From NCBI GenBank assembly GCA_030147335.1, contig JASKZZ010000241.1, forward strand, positions 1-7,373: a stretch of 7,373 nt of DNA. The letters are read 5' to 3'. The notes under the pieces were generated by a model, which was not told the DNA's origin, searched no databases, and worked only from the letters and a program-made list of their open reading frames with translations. Shown here in pieces: positions 1 to 4,819 of the stretch (the first letter of the stretch is position 1; every line of letters begins with the position of its first letter). Position numbers and translations under genes: made by a program. Source of the DNA: Herpetosiphonaceae bacterium. GTDB taxonomy: Bacteria > Chloroflexota > Chloroflexia > Chloroflexales > Kallotenuaceae.

Positions 1-69
1 TCGGTACAGTTTTGGCACGATCTTGATACAGGTTTTGCGGGGCGAAAACGGATCGACGAACACTTTTAG
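1..69 (+). CDS. Possible 3' end of an unidentified gene (partial)
   Basis: Frame 1 is open from the window edge to a TAG at 67-69 and encodes 22 residues ending in GRKRIDEHF. The peptide has a normal, mixed composition (FWHDLD...GRKRIDEHF) and could be the C-terminus of an upstream plus-strand gene. I do not recognise the family. An equally serious rival is frame 2, which stays open from base 2 to a TGA at 164-166 (54 codons, containing SWMQDLENDQRSGDLDG); it would run through the promoter proposed at 139-147. Only one, or neither, can be real. Codon use does not separate them on so short a stretch, so confidence is low. Confidence 0.3.
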   Translation, partial: SVQFWHDLDTGFAGRKRIDEHF

Positions 70-138
70 CTCATCAAGGAGTGCACTGCAAAGCTGGATG
101 CAAGATTTGGAAAATGATCAGCGTAGTGGCGACCTGGA

Positions 139-147
139 TGGTATAAT
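139..147 (+). promoter_or_regulatory. Extended -10 promoter for the membrane protein/WYL operon
   Basis: TGG followed directly by a perfect TATAAT (142-147) forms an extended -10 element (TGnTATAAT). No good -35 hexamer lies 16-18 nt upstream, which is normal for extended -10 promoters. Transcription would start near 154, giving a leader of about 43 nt before the ATG at 197. The leader contains a small inverted repeat, AGCTC-GCGT-GAGCT (156-169), of uncertain meaning. Confidence 0.5.
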
Positions 148-181
148 TGCGCCGAAGCTCGCGTGAGCTATCTGCTCCCTT

Positions 182-187
182 GGAGGA
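182..187 (+). promoter_or_regulatory. Shine-Dalgarno site of the 91-residue membrane protein
   Basis: GGAGGA lies 9 nt before the ATG at 197. It is the strongest ribosome binding site in the window and fixes this start rather than the internal ATG at codon 41. Confidence 0.65.
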
Positions 188-196
188 ATTCGTTTC

Positions 197-472
197 ATGA
201 CCAATCAGTCCCGCCGCCCTTCGCGCAATCTTAGCCGCCGTGAACGCCGAGGCTCCGGCGCTCAAATATATCGCGATGTTCCGGCAGCTCCCGCTACAAC
301 ATACCGTCGTTCTTATATGGCAGAGCCGGCTCCAATTGATTATGCGCAGGAATATCGCTTTATCCGTAAAGATTTGCTGCGTATTCTGCTTTGGGCCAGT
401 ATCTTGATCGCTGCAATGGTCGCGCTTTCATTCTTGCCAATCGCCGATAACTTTGCGGGGCTGTTCCAGTAG
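197..472 (+). CDS. Small Arg-rich single-pass membrane protein of unknown function
   Basis: A 91-residue protein that I do not recognise by name. Residues 1-20 are rich in Arg and Ser (SRRPSRNLSRRERRGS), residues 21-55 are Pro/Ala/Tyr-rich and probably disordered, and residues 61-82 form one hydrophobic helix (LRILLWASILIAAMVALSFL), followed by a short tail. The positive charge before the helix predicts a cytoplasmic N-terminus with the tail outside. There is no cleavable signal peptide and no enzymatic motif. The start is supported by GGAGGA at 182-187 and an extended -10 at 139-147. It is followed after 67 nt by the WYL regulator with no terminator between them, so the two are probably co-transcribed. 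A membrane-tethered nucleic-acid- or lipid-binding role for the basic tail is possible but only a guess. Confidence 0.75.
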   Translation: MTNQSRRPSRNLSRRERRGSGAQIYRDVPAAPATTYRRSYMAEPAPIDYAQEYRFIRKDLLRILLWASILIAAMVALSFLPIADNFAGLFQ

Positions 473-531
473 CGTAACACAGCCGTACCGCCTGACGCTG
501 CCCCACCACGAATTCATGCTACATGTTAGTC

Positions 532-536
532 AGGTG
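532..536 (+). promoter_or_regulatory. Probable Shine-Dalgarno site of the WYL regulator
   Basis: AGGTG lies 3 nt before the ATG at 540. It matches the 3' part of the full SD sequence (GGAGGTGA), so the short spacing is acceptable. Nothing similar precedes the ATG at 516 or the TTG at 453. Confidence 0.45.
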
Positions 537-539
537 CTT

Positions 540-1523
540 ATGGATGAATCCCGTACCCAGTCTAAAGCCGCGCGTCTTCGCCGTATCGAGCATAAGCTGT
601 ACAATACGCCACAGGGTCTGGGCGCAGTTGAGCTTGCTCAATATTGTGGCGTTGATCGCCGTACCATTTATCGTGATATTGAAGCGCTTGACGCGATGGG
701 CGTGCCGGTCTGGCAGCTAGACGGCAAGTTTGGTATTGAGCGCGAAGGCTACCAGTCCACGGTGCGGCTCAATCTTAACGAGACGGTGGCGTTGTATTTT
801 GCCACACGCTTGCTGGCGCATCATTCCGACGAAAACAATCCTCATGTTGTCGGCGCGCTAGACAAAATCGCTGCATCACTTCCTGACGCGACGCTTTCTG
901 AGCATATGTCGCGTGCTGCTGATGTGATTCGCGCCAAGCCGATGCGCTCTAACTATGTGCAAACAATGGAAACGCTTACGCGCGCCTGGGCTGACCGTCG
1001 TGCTGTTGCGATCTCGTATTGGGCGGCTGATCGCGATCAGCCCCAGCAACGGGTGATCGAGCCGTACTTTCTTGAGGTGTCGCGCTTCGAGCCGGCGAGC
1101 TATGTATTAGCGCACGACCGGCTTCGTAATGCACTGCGGACGTTCAAGGTCGAGCGCATTCTCCGTACCGAGCTTCTTCCAGAACATTATACAATTCCAG
1201 CTGATTTTAACCCTTACACTTGGCTCCAGTCGTCCTGGGGCATTATGACCGAGGAAGAAGTTGAGGTGCGACTCAAGTTCAATGCTCATGCAGCCCGGCG
1301 GGTTCAAGAAAGCGTGTGGCATCACTCGCAGCGGCTTGAAACGCAGCCTGACGGCAGCTGTACCCTGAGTATGTGTGTCGGTGGTATCCGCGAAATTCGT
1401 AACTGGGTGTTGAGCTGGGGCGCGGATGTAGAAGTGCTTGCGCCGGATGAGCTACGCGCGCAAATCGCCGCCGAAGGCGAGCGGTTGGTAGAAAATTATC
1501 GTCACGGTTCTTACAAATCGTAG
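540..1523 (+). CDS. WYL domain-containing HTH transcriptional regulator (YafY/DeoR-like)
   Basis: A 327-residue cytoplasmic DNA-binding regulator. Residues 8-60 form a winged helix-turn-helix (ELAQYCGVDRRTIYRDIEAL is the recognition region, typical of HTH_11 in this family). Residues about 140-215 form the WYL ligand-sensing domain, ending in LRTFKVERI. Residues about 238-320 form the C-terminal WCX domain (EVEVRLKF, then VLSWGADVEVLAPDELR). Family members act as repressors or activators, and some sense nucleotides or single-stranded DNA; the ligand here is unknown. The frame is open back to a TTG at 453, overlapping the preceding gene, and has ATGs at 516 and 540. I chose 540: AGGTG at 532-536 can pair with the 3' end of 16S rRNA, and the family usually begins a few residues before the HTH. 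The name-giving W-Y-L tripeptide reads SYV (residues 187-189). Confidence 0.88.
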   Translation: MDESRTQSKAARLRRIEHKLYNTPQGLGAVELAQYCGVDRRTIYRDIEALDAMGVPVWQLDGKFGIEREGYQSTVRLNLNETVALYFATRLLAHHSDENNPHVVGALDKIAASLPDATLSEHMSRAADVIRAKPMRSNYVQTMETLTRAWADRRAVAISYWAADRDQPQQRVIEPYFLEVSRFEPASYVLAHDRLRNALRTFKVERILRTELLPEHYTIPADFNPYTWLQSSWGIMTEEEVEVRLKFNAHAARRVQESVWHHSQRLETQPDGSCTLSMCVGGIREIRNWVLSWGADVEVLAPDELRAQIAAEGERLVENYRHGSYKS

Positions 1524-1524
1524 T

Positions 1525-1537
1525 AGTTGCTGCAACT
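1525..1537 (+). repeat. 13-bp perfect inverted repeat after the WYL gene
   Basis: AGTTGC-T-GCAACT is a perfect dyad around a single central base, beginning 2 nt after the WYL stop codon and lying in the 151-nt gap before the amidase. The single-base centre rules out a hairpin loop, so if functional it would be a DNA-binding site, for example an operator for the amidase. It could also be chance. The rest of the gap (1538-1674) has no convincing terminator for the WYL gene. Confidence 0.3.
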
Positions 1538-1610
1538 TGCCCATGATTATCCCATCATCTGGTGGTAACCTTTGTGCCGTTTGAGATAGCTTCAAGCTTA
1601 CTTTTCTTGG

Positions 1611-1638
1611 TTGTGACGTTCCCCCCGTTCATCATTAT
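1611..1638 (+). promoter_or_regulatory. Weak candidate promoter for the amidase
   Basis: TTGTGA (1611-1616) and CATTAT (1633-1638) each match four of six positions of the sigma-70 consensus, with a 16-nt spacer. The gap also carries the motif CCCCCGTT twice (1622-1629 and 1651-1658), 29 nt apart. Either could be coincidental; read-through from the WYL gene is an alternative. Confidence 0.25.
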
Positions 1639-1662
1639 TGTTTGCATTCTCCCCCGTTGCTG

Positions 1663-1668
1663 AAAGGG
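1663..1668 (+). promoter_or_regulatory. Shine-Dalgarno-like site of the amidase
   Basis: AAAGGG lies 6 nt before the ATG at 1675 and decides this start over the TTG at 1642. Confidence 0.5.
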
Positions 1669-1674
1669 TTCGTT

Positions 1675-2565
1675 ATGTTTCGCCGCCTCGTCCTGATGAT
1701 CAGCCTTGTTGGTGTGTTTTCGCTTGCCCTTGGCCTTCAACCTGCACGCGCGTTTAGCCCGCCTGTTGTTGCGATTCAGGCCGGTCACTGGCGTTCCCAT
1801 GAATTGCCGGAAGAGTTTGCTCGTTTACGGACCTCAACCGGAGCCGTTGCGGGTGGTGTGCGTGAGGTCGATTTGAACGTGGATGTGGCACACCGTATCG
1901 CAGAGTATCTGCGCTCGTGGGGCAATCAGGCCTTTGTGTTGCCATCAACGGTACCGCCTGCATATCGCGCCGATGCGTTTGTTGCGATTCATTCCGATGG
2001 TCATTCGAACCGGAATGCGCGCGGCTATAAGATAGCAACGTATTACCGTGATTGGGTGGCAAGCGATATGTTGGTGCGCGAAATCGAGGACGAGTATGGC
2101 AAACAAACCGGCTTGCCCAAAGATTGGCGTGTTACCGACAATATGCGTGGCTATTATGCGTTCAACAGCGGCCTGTATCAGCACACCATTGCGGAAGATA
2201 CGCCGGGCGCGATTGTTGAGATGGGCTTCTTATCAAATGCTGCTGACCGCCGCTTTATGATCGAAAATCGCGATCTCGTCGCACGCGCAATTGCGCTTGG
2301 TATTGCGCGCTTTCTGGGAACGCGTCCCCCCGAAGGCTGGCCTTCTCCGCAGTCGCTGCCAAGCAAGGACATAGTAGAAATTCTTCATGATCGCACGCCG
2401 TTGTACGAAGGACCTGGCCGCGAGTTCAAGCTGGTCGATCGAGCGTCACGCAAGGAGCGTTACGCAGTTGCCGAGCGGCAAGGTGGTTGGGCCAAGCTGT
2501 TCTTTTACAGCGGCAAAGTGCGCTGGGTCGAAGATTTTCGCAGCAAGCAAATCGTAGTTCCATAG
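1675..2565 (+). CDS. Secreted N-acetylmuramoyl-L-alanine amidase (Amidase_3) with C-terminal SH3-like domain
   Basis: A 296-residue exported cell-wall hydrolase that cuts the bond between N-acetylmuramic acid and the L-alanine of the stem peptide. Residues 1-26 form a signal peptide (FRR, hydrophobic core, then ARA before F27). The Amidase_3 fold runs from about residue 30 to 216. Predicted zinc ligands are H38 (IQAGHW), E64 (REVDLN) and H106 (AIHSD); E182 in IVEMGFLSN is the expected catalytic glutamate. Residues about 232-291 look like a bacterial SH3 domain (TPLYEGPGREFKLVDRA ... GGWAKLFF ... VRWVEDF), which usually binds the wall. The start at 1675 has AAAGGG (1663-1668) at 6-nt spacing; the upstream TTG at 1642 would put extra residues before the signal peptide. 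The segment between E64 and H106 is shorter than in typical family members. The gene ends 9 nt before a strong terminator and converges on the histidine kinase. Confidence 0.9.
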   Translation: MFRRLVLMISLVGVFSLALGLQPARAFSPPVVAIQAGHWRSHELPEEFARLRTSTGAVAGGVREVDLNVDVAHRIAEYLRSWGNQAFVLPSTVPPAYRADAFVAIHSDGHSNRNARGYKIATYYRDWVASDMLVREIEDEYGKQTGLPKDWRVTDNMRGYYAFNSGLYQHTIAEDTPGAIVEMGFLSNAADRRFMIENRDLVARAIALGIARFLGTRPPEGWPSPQSLPSKDIVEILHDRTPLYEGPGREFKLVDRASRKERYAVAERQGGWAKLFFYSGKVRWVEDFRSKQIVVP

Positions 2566-2574
2566 TACGCCAAT

Positions 2575-2609
2575 AAGCAGGGACGAGTCATTTTGACTCG
2601 TCCCTGCTT
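2575..2609 (+). terminator. Rho-independent terminator between the convergent amidase and kinase genes
   Basis: Left arm AAGCAGGGACGAGTCA (2575-2590) and right arm 2594-2609 are perfectly complementary over 16 bp, with a three-base TTT loop (or 15 bp with a five-base loop). On the plus strand the stem is followed by a T-rich stretch, GTTTGTTTTCT, so it should stop amidase transcription. On the minus strand the hairpin is followed only by TTATTGG, so it is a weaker but possible terminator for the kinase operon that ends at 2619. Confidence 0.85.
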
Positions 2610-2618
2610 GTTTGTTTT

Positions 2619-3824
2619 CTAGGCTATGGGCAGCAGCATAGAAAAGTTGCTGCCTTTGCCCTCCTGTGATTCAACCCAGATACGACCGCCATGCCGTTCA
2701 ACAAGGTGTTTTGCGATGGCCAGCCCTAAGCCAGTACCTCCGCTGTTTCGTGTTCTGGCGCGGTCCACCTTGTAAAAGCGTTCAAACACGCGCGTAAGCT
2801 CCTGCGATGGAATGCCGATGCCGGTATCGATCACCGACACCAGCACCGCTTGCTCCAGGCCGCTTTGTTGTAGCTCGCGAGCCAATCGAGTTGCTTGCGC
2901 TTCGTTATCAAGTTGTACAGCACGTGCAGCAATTGTGACGGAGCCTCCGGCGGGTGTGAACTTCAAGGCGTTGTTTATCAGGTTAAGCAGTACCTGGCTG
3001 ATCCGCTCAGCGTCAAGTAATGCCTGGGGCAGTGGCTGCCGCAGTTCCGTACCAAGCTTAAGCTGCCGTCGTTCAGCTTGCGCACGCAGCCGTTCCGCCG
3101 TCCGCTCCACAATCGCGCCAACATCGTCTGCGCGCAACGTCATCACCATCCGCCCCGACTCGATTTGTGATAGCTCCCGCAGCTCATCAACAAGATGTGT
3201 CATCGACTCGATCTCAAAGCCGATGTTGCCCAACATACGTTGTGCCACATCCGGCGGCGGGTCGCCTTGCAGCGTTTCAACCAGGAGCTTGATCGAGGCG
3301 AGCGGCGTACGAAGCTCATGCGACACGTTCGCGACCATTTCGCGGCGAGCACGTTCGAGTTGCGCCAGCTGTGTCATATCGCGTAGCAGCACAACGGCGC
3401 TAAAATCATCCGGTTCCGGCAATGGATAACAGGTAATGTTGAGTGTTTGTGATGAAAGGGCGGGTTGTAATGTTGTTGACTGCATCTCGCCGCTTTCAAT
3501 TGCGGCTTTGATCAATGCATCGGCCTGATAATCGCGCAGCAAGGTAATAATTGCTTGGCCTTGAATCGCCTCGGCCTGAACATCTAGCATGTGGAGCAGC
3601 GCTTGATTGGCGAATTGAATACAATGGCTGCGGTCAATCAGCAGTAGACCGGACTCAAGCGCGTCGGCAGTGGCAAGAAAGAGTGGCGATAGATCACGAT
3701 TGGCAAACGCTTCTCGACGTCGCTGCCAGTAGGCTCGCTCAGCATTTAGCTCGCGGCGCTGCCGCCAGCCCCATATGAGAGCGCCAAGTAGCAACGCGCC
3801 AAGCAACAGTTCAATTGGCAACAT
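2619..3824 (-). CDS. PhoR-like sensor histidine kinase with PAS domain
   Basis: A 401-residue membrane-anchored kinase that should autophosphorylate and pass the phosphate to the response regulator encoded upstream. Residues 2-20 form a single hydrophobic helix (IELLLGALLLGALIWGW). A PAS domain spans about 47-150 (ALESGLLLIDRSHCIQFANQA ... VVLLRDMT). HisKA spans about 157-225, with H169 in ANVSHELRTPLASIK as the phosphoacceptor. HATPase_c spans about 265-400, with the N box at NLINNALKFTP (281-291), F box-type ERFYKVDRAR (348-357), G1 at DTGIGI (333-338) and G2 at GGTGLGLAI (362-370). All catalytic motifs are intact. There is no second membrane helix and no extracellular domain, so sensing is probably cytoplasmic, through PAS or a partner. 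Residues about 303-327 form a longer than usual charged linker inside the ATPase domain. It starts 39 nt after the regulator's stop codon; I see no clear SD. PhoR is the closest familiar relative, but a phosphate role is not shown. Confidence 0.92.
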   Translation of the reverse strand: MLPIELLLGALLLGALIWGWRQRRELNAERAYWQRRREAFANRDLSPLFLATADALESGLLLIDRSHCIQFANQALLHMLDVQAEAIQGQAIITLLRDYQADALIKAAIESGEMQSTTLQPALSSQTLNITCYPLPEPDDFSAVVLLRDMTQLAQLERARREMVANVSHELRTPLASIKLLVETLQGDPPPDVAQRMLGNIGFEIESMTHLVDELRELSQIESGRMVMTLRADDVGAIVERTAERLRAQAERRQLKLGTELRQPLPQALLDAERISQVLLNLINNALKFTPAGGSVTIAARAVQLDNEAQATRLARELQQSGLEQAVLVSVIDTGIGIPSQELTRVFERFYKVDRARTRNSGGTGLGLAIAKHLVERHGGRIWVESQEGKGSNFSMLLPIA

Positions 3825-3863
3825 AGTGTGGCAAATGCAAGCCCAAGGCGATACATCGGTGTT

Positions 3864-4622
3864 TTATCGGAGGTTGGTCCGTGGCTCTGATTGGCGTGTT
3901 ACCTTCGTCGAGCCGGATTTCGTTTCCGTCTGCGGGCTTGGCATCTCGAAGCGATACCCAGTGCCCCGAACTGTGTGAATAAACACCGGCTGTGACGGAT
4001 CTGGCTCGATCTTTTCGCGCAGCCAGCGCACATGCACGTCAACAGTACGCGAGTCGCCTAGGAAATCGTAGCCCCACACTCGTTCAAGCAGCAGATCGCG
4101 TGATAGCGCCAGCCCTCGATTGCGCATTAAACAAACGAGCAGATCGAACTCTTTTGCCGATAACCCTGTTTCCTGCTGGTCACGCCAAACTCGCCGCGAT
4201 CCGGTATCGACCTTTAGCTCACCTGCCTGAAGCACTTCGCGTTGCATCGACTCTTCTTCACGCCGACCCCGCCACAGGATACGTCGCACTCGTGCCAGTA
4301 ATTCCCCCAGGCTAAACGGCTTGACGACATAATCATCAGCACCCAGCTCAAGACCGGCAATACGTTCGATCTCGTCCTGCCGCGCAGTTAACATAATAAT
4401 CGGAATGTCGGACTCGCCACGTAGGATGCGACAAACGGAAAAGCCGTCCAAGTGAGGCAGCATTACATCCAAAATAAGCAGATCCGGCTGCTTCTGACGC
4501 GCCAGTTCAAGGCCCTGGACGCCGTCGCTAGCAGTCAACACAGTGTACCCTTCGCGTTCAAGATTATAGCGTAGGGTGTCGGAAAGTATTTGCTCGTCTT
4601 CGACCAACAAAATGGTAGCCAT
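3864..4622 (-). CDS. OmpR/PhoB-family response regulator
   Basis: A 252-residue DNA-binding response regulator, partner of the kinase that follows it. The receiver domain (residues 2-117) has acidic residues E8/D9, phosphoacceptor D52 in LLILDVMLP, T79 in IIMLTAR and K101 in VVKPFS. The winged-helix effector domain (about 131-226) is of OmpR/PhoB type, with LSAKEFDLLVCLMRN, the recognition-helix region SRTVDVHVRWLREKIE (191-206) and the closing hairpin VRGTGYRFE. Residues 227-252 form a polar, probably disordered tail beyond the usual end of the fold. The ATG at 4622 is the only reasonable start, since the receiver begins at residue 2. It has no SD, and a -10 element lies only 6 nt upstream, so the message is probably leaderless. 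The gene is divergent from lon and is the first gene of a two-gene operon. Confidence 0.94.
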   Translation of the reverse strand: MATILLVEDEQILSDTLRYNLEREGYTVLTASDGVQGLELARQKQPDLLILDVMLPHLDGFSVCRILRGESDIPIIMLTARQDEIERIAGLELGADDYVVKPFSLGELLARVRRILWRGRREEESMQREVLQAGELKVDTGSRRVWRDQQETGLSAKEFDLLVCLMRNRGLALSRDLLLERVWGYDFLGDSRTVDVHVRWLREKIEPDPSQPVFIHTVRGTGYRFEMPSPQTETKSGSTKVTRQSEPRTNLR

Positions 4623-4628
4623 AGCGAT

Positions 4629-4637
4629 ATTGTAGCA
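4629..4637 (-). promoter_or_regulatory. Extended -10 promoter of the response regulator operon (predicted leaderless)
   Basis: On the minus strand TGC-TACAAT forms an extended -10 (TACAAT at 4634-4629). Only 6 nt separate it from the ATG at 4622, so transcription should begin at or beside the A of the start codon. No SD precedes the ATG, consistent with a leaderless mRNA. No consensus -35 is found at 16-18 nt. Confidence 0.5.
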
Positions 4638-4654
4638 TGTTCAAAGCTCCCCGA

Positions 4655-4673
4655 TGTTAAAATTGACTTAACA
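4655..4673 (-). promoter_or_regulatory. TTAA repeat, candidate response-regulator binding box
   Basis: TGTTAA-N7-TTAACA is a perfect 6-bp inverted repeat. Because TTAA is itself palindromic, it can equally be read as a direct TTAA repeat with an 11-bp period, the spacing used by OmpR/PhoB-family regulators. It sits about 33-51 bp upstream of the predicted start of the response-regulator transcript, a usual activator position. On the same strand, TTTTAACAT inside the box resembles TTTGAACAT (4648-4640) 17 bp downstream. Binding by the encoded regulator is inferred. Confidence 0.4.
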
Positions 4674-4775
4674 AAATGCAATTCAAGCAGCAGGATCACA
4701 GTAATATGGAGCGGATGACAAGTGTCAGGCCGCCTGTTCGGGGTTTCCTGCCGTTTGTTTTTGATTTGACGCCCG

Positions 4776-4784
4776 TGCTACACT
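4776..4784 (+). promoter_or_regulatory. Candidate extended -10 promoter of lon
   Basis: TGC-TACACT forms an extended -10, with TTGTTT (4755-4760) as a possible -35 at an 18-nt spacing. Transcription would begin near 4791, leaving a leader of about 29 nt before the ATG at 4820. If correct, any start before about 4791 is outside this transcript. Confidence 0.4.
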
Positions 4785-4808
4785 CGCGGCGAAAGGCTCA
4801 TGGTCAAC

Positions 4809-4813
4809 AGGTG
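4809..4813 (+). promoter_or_regulatory. Shine-Dalgarno site deciding the Lon start
   Basis: AGGTG lies 6 nt before the ATG at 4820. The same octamer, CAGGTGCT, also precedes the start of the WYL regulator. The upstream ATG at 4676 has no SD-like sequence before it. Confidence 0.5.
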
Positions 4814-4819
4814 CTGTAC

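Noticed and set aside
74..265. 63-codon minus-strand frame upstream of and overlapping the small membrane protein
   Set aside because: Runs across the plus-strand promoter, the SD and the start of the membrane protein gene, with no SD or recognisable feature of its own.
453..539. Upstream TTG (453) and ATG (516) starts for the WYL regulator
   Set aside because: The TTG start would overlap the preceding gene and neither has an SD; the added residues do not fit the family N-terminus.
2812..3429. 205-codon open frame on the plus strand inside the histidine kinase
   Set aside because: Ser/Arg/Cys-rich low-complexity antisense shadow of the kinase, without recognisable domains.
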